In this document: piece after piece, positions 32,391-44,866 of the stretch | Layout of the letters: each line of letters opens with the position of its first letter | Position numbering within the stretch: position 1 is the first letter of the stretch | Assembly: GCF_014898815.1 (NCBI RefSeq) | Contig: NW_026515530.1 | Coordinates: 62,001 to 126,000, forward strand | Direction of reading: 5' to 3' | Length of the DNA stretch: 64,000 nt | DNA from: Panonychus citri | Taxonomy: Eukaryota; Arthropoda; Arachnida; Trombidiformes; Tetranychidae | Notes under the pieces: generated by a model | The model's input: the letters and a program-made list of their open reading frames with translations, nothing else | The model's database searches: none | What the model was told of the DNA's origin: nothing | Position numbers and translations under genes: made by a program

Positions 32391-34670
32391 TTATGATGAA
32401 ATTTCCGTAAAACCTTTGAATTCCGTTTTGTATGGAGAGACTTGAATTTCTTCACAGAAACCGATCAATCTCTTTGTTTTGATTCTTAGAATCTGTTGAA
32501 TCTTGAAAAAACTGTTAACTCCAATTTTGATGAATGAATCGTTTCTTTTTTTACCAAATGTATATTCTATTGTTGAAAATCTTCGCCCTCCAATTGAAAC
32601 ACTTGTCAAAAATTCGATCTCTTCGGCGGTTATCTCGATGTTCAATTGATCCCGAATCAATGATAAATAATCACTTTGCTTTTCACTGTTACCAATTTTT
32701 CTCTGAATGGTCACTTCACTATTTTTTCTTTGATCGCAAAGGCCGAAATTTTTCTTTTCCTTTTGGTTCAATCTCCAGAAAGAGATTTTGGTTGAAATTG
32801 TTTCTTTGTACCGAAAATCGTTGATAAAGACTCTGACCAATGTCGATGCAATGTTTGAGCTCCTTCTAACCTTTTCCTTTAGAATACCCATAATATCTTC
32901 AAGGGGATAAGAAGAAACATTTGCCATCGGTCCAAGATTCTCCAATGAATCAGGCAAGTGACTGAGAATATGTAAGTTGTAGGTTAAAAAAGATTTACCA
33001 TAGATCGTCGATATTCCAATCTGAAACTCTTCGATTAGATTTTTGAGTTCACTGATTTTTTCCATGTCAACTTTTCCTTTGTGGGCCAAGTAATAAATTC
33101 TCACTAGGCACAGCACGTGGTTGTAGATTTTAGGCTTCAATAAACCTTTGATTGTTGGAACAAAGAAATATGATAAAAAGTTATCATACTCTGAACTTTT
33201 CCAGTGCTTTATCTGGTCCAGATCTCTCGGAGCTCGACTCAAATCAGATGGAATACTAATTTTACAGATTCTTTGAGATAATTGTTCTTTGAAGAACGTT
33301 TTATCTATTCTTTATGATCAAATAAGCTGATCTTAAGAGAACCAAGCCATCCTTTCAAAATGAGAGAACGAAAATTCCGAGTAACAAACAATGCATGGGC
33401 TCTACGCTTATGCCATCAACCAGATTGAATGAGGAAAGTTGAAGTAAAGGAGAGTTTCAATTATTCCCTTGAATCGAGGATTGATATTCTGTGTATCTGA
33501 GTTTATGAATCTCGAGAATTCAATGAAATCATCATGTTTTCTTTTGAGATCGTCGATCTCTCTTCTTGTGAGATTAGCAAATATCCTTGCACCATTTGCA
33601 GAAGTTGCTTGATTTAAGCACCAATCGCAACCGTTGAGGTGATTATATTGACGAACATGCCTCAAATATGCCCTCATTGGCGCGTCTGCAATTAAACAGA
33701 TCAAATGAAAAGTTGCTTGATTTAGTTTACCAGATTTATCCTTCCAAGATATTGGCTCTTTTTCCAATTCACTCAGTTCCTCGACCATTGGACCAAGGTA
33801 GCTAGAAACATTTGGTTTCTTTCTACCGACGAAAAGGCTCACTAAAAAAAAATTTTTTCTTCTTATGTTTGGTCGAAGTTCATTGATCGAAATAAGCAAG
33901 GGAAATATCTTCACCGATGAACTATTTCCTGCTTGCACTTCATCGGCATGAATGGTGAGGGTGATCTTTTTGGTGGTTGATTCTTGATCACTTTTCATCT
34001 TCTTAGCTTGTTGGGTTGAACAAATATCATCCATTCCATCAGTTTCTTGCACCCAATCATGTTCAAAGAACGATGAGATGATATTTCAATTGCTTTTCAA
34101 GCTAATAACCAGAAAATATTGATCGTTAGTTAGAGTTGCTTTGATGTTGGTTTCACAGACATAATATCCAAATGATCTTGGCTCACCAGTGAAAGGGCCA
34201 TGAGCATGCCCTTCTTTGCACAAAATGTAACAGCTAACAGCATTTTGTTTAGACTTTTTGTCCCAGAAATATCGTATATTAGGAAGATTTACAGGATCAG
34301 ATGAATATCTTTGATTCAAAATATTGAATAGATTAACCGTGATCTCAGCTTGAGTTAAATTCAAGCCTCCATAAGACATAATCGCTGACATAACCGCCTC
34401 AATGTAATCCGTTTGAGATGGTTCAATACTGTATTCTTGATCACAACTTGACAAAGATAAATTATCAAAGTTATCGGAATCAGAATCCGATCCATTAGAC
34501 ACATTAAACTCTTGTTCACTTAAACTATTAGTAGAATCTTGACCAAATTCTGATTCATCACTAGAAAAATTTGGTAAATCAGCAACATAATTATCTTGAT
34601 TGTAATCATGATTAGATTTTTTCTTGCGATTCACAGTTCTTTCACAGAAACTATTAGAAGATGAAATCAT
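32391..34670 (-). pseudogene. CACTA/EnSpm-type transposase, frame-broken
   Basis: Three frames in order. 34670-34086: N-terminal acidic region, then VNLFNILNQRYSSDP and the HGPFTGEPRSFGY part. 34052-33408: SLFVGRKKPNVSSYLGPMVE, LICLIADAPMRAYLRHV, HLNGCDWCLNQAT, characteristic of Tnp2/Transposase_21-like proteins. 33242-32391: HWKSSEYDNFLSYFFVPTI, YLAHKG, IYGKSFLTYNLHILSHLPDS, LGPMANVSSYPLEDIMG. The ATG is at 34670. Breaks near 34090, 34060, 33410 and 33250 prevent a single product. A segment near 33400 reads as the usual 'EPMHCLLLG' in another frame. It would catalyse cut-and-paste transposition. The copy is inactive unless the breaks are assembly errors. Confidence 0.75.
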
Positions 34671-35054
34671 TTTCAAACAAAACACAATTAAATAATTGTC
34701 ACAATCACAGAAAATAATTAATTAATTATATTTGTTTTAAGAAAAACACAATATTTGAGAGCACATTGATTCACTTTAAATGCAACAAGTGCTTCCACCT
34801 GTTTCATCACGTGATTTAAAAGAGAATAGAATTTAAATTTTTTCTATTCTCCGTTGCTATGACAACCAAGATAATTGTCACAATCTAATCAATTTTTAAC
34901 CGGAAAGGTTGATTTTATCACTTTAGGAAGTTTTAATTTTTTTATGTGATTAAATCTAGAAAATTAATTTTCATGATTTTCGCCAACGTTTTTACTGTGT
35001 GTAGTGAGTTTATTCAGCAAATTTATGTTATAAATTGAATTTTTAAGTGTTTCT

Positions 35055-37563
35055 ATGAACGTTAAATCATCGAAAAAAACAATTTTAATCAAAGCCAATA
35101 TTTCGGAGAAAAAAGTTAAAAAATCTGGCAAATACATTGCCAATCAACAAACACTCATCGCTTCAATTTGTGACCTAAAAATGAGTCAAAAAATAGTATT
35201 AGCTGTTGTTCGTATCATGAACTTGGATCAAACTGAGCAAACGATTCCAATTGGTTTCAAGCTCGATCGAGATTCGATACCTAAAAACTTGAAACCTTAC
35301 ACGGTTCATTATTCCAATTTCATTAGAGTTCTCGTCGATGGTGTTCATCCTCTACCAGCAATGATCGTCTCGACTGGAGGTTAGTTCTTTTTATCAAATA
35401 TTTTTTCATGTCAAAATCTAATTTTTCCAATTAAATTTTCTTCATTTAGACGACTCAAAGGAATTGATGCAACAGTATGTACTGTTTTGTGATAAAATGA
35501 AGAAATTCAAGATTCCAAATTTGTCAAGAAAAATTGAGAATTGGATTAAATTGGATTCAATAGCTGTCGAAGGAGCTGATGATGAAAATACTCTTCATGC
35601 CGTGAATAAAATTGATTTTGATGCGTTCATCAAAAGAACAAGTGTTCTGAGACGAAGAGAAAAGGCTTCTTTATCATCATCGACAACAAAATCTTTCGAA
35701 GTTGTAGATTTAGAATTGGAAAAGGATACACCAGATATCAATTTACCATCAACAAGCAAGCTTCTCACCGCTGCCGAAATCAAAAAGGAGAAGATTGACG
35801 TTATAGATACTATATCTTCGGAACAAACTGACAAAACCTCAGATTTAAACAAAAAGATTGAATTAGTAATCGAAAAGTTCAACGCATTGAGAGATTGTTT
35901 CAATGCAACATCAACTCTTGCTGACTCGCGCGAGCTCTTTGCTAATTTGATACCTCTTTGTGAATCTATGATCGAGGTTATTTGTTTGGTGAAATGCACC
36001 AATGATTCAATGATCGGAAGTGATTCGATAAAGGTACCTCAACATGTGTTGAATAATACAAGAATTATTAGTGACGACAAGACCTACGAGGATAACAATA
36101 TCACTTTGATGGAAGGAGTTTTACCGATTTCCACGTTCAAATATAAAAAAGCCTGTAGATCATTTACAAGAAAGTTAGAAGATCGGAAACCTACAGCTGT
36201 GCTTACGAATATTGTCAAACATTGTTTCCCGAACCATTGGATAAATGATGTTACTCTCCGTGGATCAAATGGTAGAACCTCATTAATTAGTATTTGGAAC
36301 CACAGAAATCCTTTATCTGCAACAGCAAAAGGTCCAATAATTCAAGGTTTGGGTGAAAATAGATTGAAAGCTCTCATAGGTAAGTTAGAATTTATATCTT
36401 AATGGATAAAATGATGAGATTATTTTCGAAATTTTTTAAGATCATACTATGAGAAAATGTGGCCGAACGAGTTATGACGACTCCACTGATAAATTACTAC
36501 AAAATACGATTTCAAAGGCCATTCAATATATGAGAACCAAGATCGCAGCATCTCAAGCTAATAGAGGAAAAAAAGCAATATCCGATGAAAGTGGAGATGA
36601 TAATCAAGACGATGATTGGGAAGAAAGTGAAAATGAAGCAGAAAAGGACCAAGATTATGTTATACCTTCCAAACTCAGACGAAAAGAATTAAATCAAGAA
36701 TCAGATAACGAAGATTCTGCTCATGATAAAGCTCGAAAAGGTGCTAATATTCCTTATTTCAGAGGTGGGAAAACTAAACCAATCGAAGATGTGTTTCAAC
36801 AGAAACGAAAGTCAGTTTTCACAACCTCAACACCAGTTACGAGCCCTGCGATATCAAGTCATATATCCAGTGAATCAGGATTCGTTGAATCATTGGACAT
36901 GAGCCCAAAAGTTATAGTCGAAAGGATAGAACATCCATCATCAATGTCAGCCTTACTCAGCCTTCCAAAAGAGAAAAACGTTTCTGAAGATGCACATGAG
37001 AAAGAAGATCCTTTCAGAGTCGAAAAGAAAAAAGGTCTTGATGATTCTCTTGATCGCGATCCGTTGGCTGATTCATCTGGCGATGAATCATTCGAAGATG
37101 CTGAACAGAACAATGAATCTTTTGTTGAGCCTCAAATTGCCAACGATGCTTCAAAAAAGAAACCAGATAATTGTGAAAAAGATCAAGAGCTCAAGGACGC
37201 AGATAGAGAAATTGTTTACAATGAAGGCTCAACCACTGATATAAATTCAGAGATAAATTCGGATATCGGAGCTAAATCACCTGATGGACATGATTTGAAA
37301 GAAGATGATATCCATAATACAAGTTTGATACTTCTATTGGTCCTCCTGCATCAGTCTCAGAGCATAGTGTTGACAAAGTTGTCTCTTCTAATAGAGATGA
37401 TTCAGAAATTCTGACCCAGAGATATGATCCAAGTTCATTTATCAATGACAAAGGTGAATCAGAGACAAAAGAACCCAGTGAGGAAGACAAAAAGATGCTA
37501 GAAGTTCTGTCAGCTAAATATGGAGATAAAGTTATGATGATGTTTGAAAAAAAGTTTAAATGA
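35055..37563 (+). CDS. Accessory gene A of the transposon region (three exons, one frame break)
   Basis: Exon 35055-35379, intron 35380-35449 (GTTAGT...TTTAG), exon 35450-36379, intron 36380-36439 (GTAAGT...TTAAG), exon 36440-37563. The last exon needs a -1 frame change near 37325, after which an acidic tail runs to TGA at 37561. The protein is about 740 aa. A C-terminal domain in exon 2 (FKYKKACRSFTRKLEDRKPT, IVKHCFPNHWINDVTL, SLISIWNHRNPLS, LGENRLKALI) recurs in gene B and loosely resembles BEN-type DNA-binding domains. A long Asp/Glu/Ser-rich tail follows. It may be a regulatory DNA-binding protein of the transposon or a host gene next to it. Confidence 0.6.
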
Positions 37564-37914
37564 AGTAAGATTCCCCTTTTTTCAATTTCCATTTAAATTG
37601 ACCAAACAAAATCAAGGATAATTTTTTTTGTAAACAAACAACAACAGGTAAAATTCTCAAGGGAAACTAAACCTCTTTGCTCTAACAATTAGGCAATTCA
37701 AACTAACCATTTTCAGCCAATCAAAAAGATTCAAGATTTATTTACTCTCACAATTAACCGAAAATTATTAACCAAAGAACCAATTATTTTTGTTGCTTAA
37801 GGACAACGTTTCAATTTTTCCAATAAAGGTTCATCCATTTTGCAATTTAGTTCAGTTTAGTTTCATTTCTTTTGTAAGATCTTTTCTCCTCTTATTTTTG
37901 ATTCAATTTCAATC

Positions 37915-39807
37915 ATGTCATCAAGTGCTAATAATGTTAAACGTAAACGTACAAAAGATTCTGGAAGTGTTTTTGACAATGTGAGAAGCTTTTCACTACC
38001 CATTGTAAACAAGATTTTTGGTACCAAGGATCCAAGTTCATCTGTTACTATCTCTGATGCTTCACCTTCACGAGACAATCATCTAAATAGTGTGTTGAGT
38101 TCAAATGAAAATCATTATGGAGATAGGAAAAAGCCAAAAAAAACATCGAAAAATACCGAAATATGTGAAAATGGAAAGAAAAGTTTATCTCAAGATCCAT
38201 CGCCCGACGTTATTGATTCTGATTCATCAAAAAAAAACGAAAACGGTGAATTGTTAGCTGTGCTGCTTCCACTTATTCTTGATAAAGACTATTCACCATA
38301 TAAACAGCCGATAATTGTTAAGCTCAAAGAGAAAGAGCTCTTAGATTTTGGATTCAAGTTACCGTTCAATAAATACATGGATCCAAAATCAAACTATTTC
38401 GAGATAGAGTTCAATGGTTTGGCTTTAATTGCTCAAATTTTAGCGATAGCGGGTAAGTTCAGACACTTATAGCTCTCATCTAGATTTCTAACATAAATTA
38501 TCTTATTTCTATAGATTCGAGAGCAAGTTTAAAGCTGATTTTCAGAAAAAATGTGAAATCTAATCCTCTTTGGGCTAATCTACTCAAAACTAAAACTTTT
38601 TGTGATGAGAAGATATTGATAAAACATATTCCCCTCAAGAAAGATGATGATATACCAAATCAACAAGTTCTTGGACCCAATGCCTTGTCATTTCTTTTCA
38701 GTGATCAGAATATCGAAAATATTGAAGAAAAAGAGATAATTTCGGACTCTCCAGCAAATGATAAAAAGAAAAGTGACTACTCAGCTAACGAGAAGGTTGT
38801 CCAATCTAAGCCTGATTCAGAAGTTCTAGTTTCAAATATACACGATGATAGAAAAATTGATTCTTCATTGTTTGATCAGCTTTTACACGATTTTGATAAT
38901 CATGTTAAAGATCTGGACAAAAAGAAAGCAGTTCTATCTGAACTTGATACTTCAGGTTCAATTTTGTTGACCGTGATTGATTCGTTAAAAGATCTTAATA
39001 AGATAATTAATGAAAAAAATCGTAAAGAAATTGAATCATCAAATCAAGTTCCTCAACTCGATCAAACCTACAAAATCAAATCCAAGGTATATTTAACACT
39101 CAATAATTATGTGCTTAAACATTAATTTTTCAATTTGTACTGTTTCAGAATCTAATATTTATTGAAGGTTTGATACAATTAGATTTGGATCGATATAAGT
39201 TCGCGCTGAAAAATACCAAAGCTGGTAATCCAAGCGCTTTTGCTTACCAAATAATAAGATTCTGTTTCCCTGAGTCTTATTACCAAGATGTTACTTTAGG
39301 GAAGAAAATGATAACTAAAGCTGAACTTGAAAGCTACCTTGAACAGCCAGAAAGCGGAGAGAGAAAAAACAAATTTCCTCTTTCTTTCATCTGGGGTTTC
39401 AAGGATCCTTACTCGGAAAGGATGAAAGGGTTATTTGACTATAGACTGGCAAAAAGAGTTCAAGCATTTATAAGTAAGAAATTATACACTAGATTAAAAA
39501 AATACAATTCTCGCTTATTAATTTCTAATATTTTACTTCACAAGATCATTTATTCAGGAAATCGGAGATCTTACGGTATTCTGAAGATCTAGAAAAGAAA
39601 GTTCGTTGTAGAATCATCAAGGAACTTTGTGCACGTAACCAAGATCTGATTCGCAAATCTAAAGATCAAGCATCTAATGACGACGATCAAGAATCCGAAT
39701 TTGAGGAAAAAGATCAAGAAAAAAACGACCCATTGATCGACGATCCATTGATTGAGAGCTCAGACGGTGATACTGGAACTAATGAAGAATCAGATCATGA
39801 TTTCTAG
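37915..39807 (+). CDS. Accessory gene B, paralogue of gene A (four exons)
   Basis: Exon 37915-38452, intron 38453-38514 (GTAAGT...TATAG), exon 38515-39086, intron 39087-39148 (GTATAT...TTCAG), exon 39149-39473, intron 39474-39557 (GTAAGA...TTCAG), exon 39558-39807. Exon 4 is open to TAG at 39805 only after a -1 change near its start. The shared domain lies in exon 3: YKFALKNTKAGNPSAFAYQI, RFCFPESYYQDVTL, FPLSFIWGFKDPYSERM, RVQAFI. The intron after this domain interrupts the same position as in gene A (after LI/FI). The tail is acidic (DDDQESEFEEKDQ). AATAAA follows at 39873. Its function is unknown beyond a likely nuclear role. Confidence 0.6.
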
Positions 39808-39872
39808 ATTCAAAAGTTATTGTTAATTCTCAGAAAAAAATACATTGATACATTTAAATTTGATTATAAAAG

Positions 39873-39878
39873 AATAAA
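39873..39878 (+). terminator. Poly(A) signal of gene B
   Basis: AATAAA 66 bp after the stop codon at 39807. Confidence 0.55.
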
Positions 39879-41098
39879 ATTGACACTTTTCTGATTAATA
39901 AATGAATCAAAAATTATTTGTCAAAATTGAATCAAAGACCATTCAAAAATGTTCAAAATTGATTCAAAAACGTTCAAAAAATTTTGATTCAACTAAGCGT
40001 CAATTTGTCCGAAACAACTCGTTTTTTGAGTCTCTTTGGATTCAAAACTGTTGATTGGGTTCTTCTTTTTCTTCTTACAATGAAAACAAGAATTTTTCGC
40101 TCTTCATCTTCATCTTTGTACAGATAAAAAGGAAATGGATAACCTTTTATATCTTACATAGACTTTTCCTCTAACTCACCATCTACTCACTGGAACTTAT
40201 CTGATCGATATCTCCATTCTTCTTTCCTGTGTCTCTTTTTTCAATCGGTATTTACAGTTGAACAGTAACATTCTCATTGGCCACATTTAGAATTGAGTAT
40301 TATTATTGCACACAAAATGAAAAAGAGAGGAAAGAATATCATCTCTTTTTTCTTTTTCATCTTCGAAATTCAGTTTAATGTTGTAATCGATTTCTCATGT
40401 TTTTTTCTCCAACGTTTTTCCCCTATGACTGACCTCAGTTAATCAGTTATCCTTTCATTACTCAATTGTCCACTACTCACTCTTATCATCTCTCTCTCTC
40501 CATCAACTTTGTTTCTTTTCATTAATAATAACAATAGCGATAACAATATAACGACTCAAGTAAAAATATCTACCGATCTAATTGCATTCTTTGATTCCAA
40601 TACTTCTGAGATATTGATGATTTTAATCAAATTTCCTGATAAATCATCATTCCAATCAAAGTTGCATATCTCGATTGTTGAATATATTTAATATTCAATA
40701 TTTATTTATCTTTTCTGGCTTATCATCAATTCCTAATTCATTTAGAAATCAGAAGCAGGGAAAAGTTTAAATGGTCACTTTTCTTGTGTACTTGTGTGTT
40801 GATGGATTAAATTAAATTAAACATGATTCCTATTGATTGCTCAACTGGTCAATCTATTATTTAGTTAGTTAACCATAGTTACAATAATATTTACATGGTA
40901 ATTTATTAATCATGTTAAGTCGTCATAATGAGTGTCCAAGAGTTCAGGAAATCAATGGTAAAAGGATAACCATTGAAAGATTATTCCAATTAACAAAATA
41001 AACCGAATCATGTACTGAATCGTCAACTGAATATCATAATTATTATATTTTTTTCAGTTGATTTAATTATCGTTCTTATGTGTAAATGATTAACTTAC

Positions 41099-41316
41099 CG
41101 TTTCGTCAGTTATTTGTTTGATTCTGCACTTGAGAAATGTTGATTTTCCTAACTGTGCAGTTACATTTCTGTCTTCAGGAAGTGTATCAAAATAAGGTTT
41201 ATACAAGGGGTTGGTCCAATGGACAATTGGCCTAGATGGTGGTTCACTTCCTTGAAGAACTTCAATCCCAGGGAATTGTCTTTCATTTCTTTCAATTTGA
41301 TTAATTCCATCAGAAT
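41099..41316 (-). CDS. Exon of a Dpr/DIP-type immunoglobulin-domain gene
   Basis: A single 218-bp exon with acceptor CTCAG before it (41317-41318 AG) and donor GTAAGT after it (from 41098). The reading ends HWTNPLYKPYFDTL, RNVTAQLGKSTFLKCRIKQI, TDET, with the codon for V at the junction. Arthropod Dpr proteins have the same P-Y-F-D, N-V-T-A-x-x-G-K and L-x-C-R-[VI]-K motifs, and a split just before 'VSW'. It encodes the first Ig domain up to its first cysteine. Dpr/DIP proteins are neuronal adhesion receptors. No other exon was found nearby, so introns exceed several kb and element 2 may sit in one of them. Confidence 0.75.
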
Positions 41317-41319
41317 CTG

Positions 41320-43926
41320 AGAGTATAAAAAGATAACATGAGAAAAAGAGCAAAAAACAAAATTTATTAACAGTAATTTCTATGTGTATATATAATTTTT
41401 TTTTCTCTTCGAATGTCAAAGTAAAATTGATCAGATATTATTCATTTTCTTGTGTAATACTATGATAGTAACATTTTCTCTATCCTTTGATCTTTTGTGT
41501 TCCAATTTTGTTCTATTTGTCTAGTTTAGAATCATGGAAATCAGGAAAACTCACAATTGGTTCTCAACTAGAAAAATTTGAATTTGATATATTGAATCAA
41601 GAATCACATTTCAATTGTGTCTCTTGGAAAAATATCTGAGAAAATTTCGTTACAGAAAAAAAAATATCTCATCTTTTCATCGAACACCCTGAGTATTTAT
41701 CACTATTGATTGTATCATCCATATAACATATTCATGGAAAAAGATATCATGATAGAAATTCAGAGTAGAGCAAAAAATGAATTTTTTCATAAACATTATT
41801 TTCCCTCTATTTCTAATCTTTGCAAACTGATAAAATAATAATAAGATATATGAATCTGAGTAACAATAACAGTCGATTCAAGATGAATAAAAAGAGAAGA
41901 AAAATGGATTCAGTTCCCTTTCTTTCTTCCATTTTCTGTTTGAGGAGAGAAAATAAAAAACTCTGGCAACATCGAGCAAAGAATATACTTGTTAGTTGAG
42001 CATCGTCAAGATTAAACTCATGATTAAGATGAAGATAATGATGATCAAAACGATAAGGAGCAGGGAATCCTGATTACGTGAGAATTGGCAAACATACAAT
42101 AAGAGATATTAATGGTGGAAAAAAGAAAAATGCTCTTTAAAACTCTGACATTTTCGGAATTCACTGATTCTCTGAGATTCAATATGAACCCAAATATGTA
42201 GAAAAGTTTTTTTTATAAAGTAACAAATTTAGAAACAATCACTTGATTATATTAATGAACCAGAGTGAACATTACAACGTTTCATCGCCAGAATTTGACA
42301 ATATTCGTCTTAACAGAATCGGTATGAAACTTTATTGTTTTGTTCAAGAAAATTTTTCTCTTACTGGTCAACCTCTGTGTCCATCTCTCTCCCTCTACTG
42401 AATGGGTCAAGTTTATTATCGTTCATTTGATTATTTATCTTGAATTAATTGAAGTAGTAAAATCGGCTAAAGAGAATACACTTTTTATTTGAAATATCTT
42501 TACTATCCAGATAATACATTCTCTTTTTATTGGTAACAGTATTAACTATTATTATACCAATAATGGACAATAACAATGACAATAAAAAGGATAATACATA
42601 AACATCGAGATTTGAAAACAAATCTTGACCACCCCTTTCGCCCTAAAACTACTCAAAGGTATTACCTGATTACTATCATGTTTATGCTTAATAAAATTTA
42701 TGCTCATCTTTTCCTTGGCCAATAAAGTGAATATCAGTTGACCATTGGTCAAACAATAATAATTAGAGTTTAATATTCATTACATTTTATTGGTAGAAAA
42801 AAATTCATTATCGAGCGACACTTTCTCATAACCCGGAATTTGAAGCTTTTCCTCTTCCTTAGAGCTCTGGTCAAACGATCAATTTGAAAATTATGCTTTG
42901 TCAACGATAATTTAATGAGATAATCAATTCCGATTGGAAAACTGCATTGGTATGCAAATGTGTTTCACGAAGAGAAAAAGTAAACACGTTATCATTTGAA
43001 CTTTATTGGTGATAAAAGTTATCAAAGTCTTTTAGAATTCATTGATATTTCCATGATAATGTATTGTGATTATGTTGTTGTTTCTTTCTCTCAATGTTCC
43101 GGAAAAGGAAACTCGCCTTGAGGCTAATGAAATTATGTCAATTTGAATGCACAGTTATACGAGTAACGTCAACCTTCAGGGTTTATGCACACATAAGGAA
43201 ACATTCAAACCTATTATCAGCAATTTTTTCATGATAATACAAATCATGAATATCCTGTCAATAAGTTAAAGCTCAGTTGAAATGGAAAATATTTCTTGAT
43301 TTCAGATATTCTCACTGTTTACTCTGAAAATGTGACATTTATTATACAACATATTACCATCAATATCACAAGAAGATGATGATATTGTTTATCGGTGGAA
43401 ACGGAAATGATGATCATTCCATTTGTAGCTAGAATTTTCAAACAAAAATTCAAGTTTTTATGTCATTCAATTGAAATGTATTCAATTTATAAATTCAATC
43501 AATGAATCTAATTCATGATTGTTATTTAATTGAGCATGATAATAATGAAATGATTTCATGTAATAATAAACTCACTCCTACTGCTATCATGATGAAAAAT
43601 CGGCTGACTGTAAATATAATGGTTCTTATTTTTTTTCTTATGAAGTAGAAAGTGATTTTGAAAATTTTCATCACCTACTGATCTTATTGGATGATTTCCG
43701 TTTCCTGAGTTTAACTGATTGAACTTTAAATCAGTAAATATTGTTCAAAGGATCAAATCTGATGATAAAAAACTGTAATCACAACGAAATCACCATCAAA
43801 AGTTGATTGTTGATCAACTTTAATCTCATCTAATAACTTTAAATTGAATATAAAATGAATCATAATTTTTTCATGTTCATCTCATGAAATGAGTTTTTTT
43901 TATCTTGTTTCAATTTAGATTCATTC
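41320..43926. other. Gene-poor stretch between Dpr-like exon and element 2
   Basis: No coding signal beyond the Ig exon. It is most simply intron of the Dpr-like gene (minus strand). The 40060-41098 flank is similar, with no conserved exon. Confidence 0.45.
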
Positions 43927-44767
43927 TGAAGGGTAGAAAATTGAAATCCTCAGTCTTTCTTTCTGATCACTACGATGATTTGCTCATTCAATTATTTTCT
44001 TAATTTAGTTATCAATTGAATTCATTGATGTTCTCGATTAACAATTGAGATTAATTGTTGATTAACCAAATTGTTGTATCTTTGACACTTATAAGTGTAA
44101 CTCTAATTACCACAATTAATGTTTAATTCTTATTGTATTTCCTTATTATGGTTAACCCAATTTCTATGTTAAATTTGTATCTCTTAAAGATCTCTAAAAA
44201 TGGTCATTTAAGTAAGAGAACAAATTCTCTTTCTCCATCTCTTTCTTTTACTTTTTATCTTTTTTTAGCGTTAAAAGCCTACAAGCTTATTTAAGTTTAA
44301 CCATAGATTACCAAAGGTTGTCTCATCTTCATTTATCTTCTTCATATCATCTCTTAAAAGATACATTGTAACCCTTTATCATCAGTCTCGTTAACAACGG
44401 ACAAATTTTCCCCTTTTGTGTTTTTCTTAATAACGAAAATTAGTGTTTCCCCCTATTAAGTTGTTCTCTTAAAAGAACAAATTTTCTCTTCATCATATTA
44501 GTGATTGTTTAACTTTCATTTGATTAACGTTATAATTGCTCTCTTTTAATTTCCATTAAAATTGTTTAATTCAGAATCAATTCAGTTATCACTTAGTGAT
44601 TTGTGTCACCGAGAATCAATTGGCAATCCTGAAAGTTCTTGTTCATTCGGTTGTGGGACCGATAATCTTTTGATTTATTCTCCAAGTCTATCGACTTATT
44701 CCGAGTTTCTACTCATCTCTATCTTTTCTAAGATAATCTCTCTCTTCTCATCAAAATTTCCCCCACA
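43927..44767 (+). repeat. 5' LTR of element 2
   Basis: 841 bp, from TGAAGGG to CCCCACA. It contains the perfect palindrome ACACTTATAAGTGT (44085-44098) and three TCTCTTAAA-type palindromes (see separate entry). Confidence 0.92.
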
Positions 44768-44770
44768 AAT

Positions 44771-44786
44771 TGGCGACCCAGGCAGG
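44771..44786 (+). other. Primer binding site, element 2
   Basis: TGGCGACCCAGGCAGG starts 3 nt after the LTR, with TGG complementary to tRNA CCA-3'. It differs from the site of element 1, so the two elements use different primer tRNAs. Confidence 0.75.
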
Positions 44787-44866
44787 ATTGTCAAGTATTC
44801 TCTGTACTCTTCTTCCTTCTAAGTGATTTAATTTCCCCTGAAGTATTCTGTCTATAAACAGTAATA

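Larger units (their letters stand above)
31008..40059. mobile_element. Probable CACTA/EnSpm-type DNA transposon with accessory genes (approximate ends)
   Basis: A transposase of this superfamily lies on the minus strand and two paralogous spliced genes on the plus strand. Both flanks hold related AT-rich sequence in opposite orientation: a 12-bp inverted match (CCCAATCAACAG at 31008, complement at 40048) and several TTGAATCAAA / GACTCAAAA motifs within about 150 bp of each end. A CACTA-type terminus and a 3-bp target duplication were not found, so the ends are uncertain. Confidence 0.45.
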
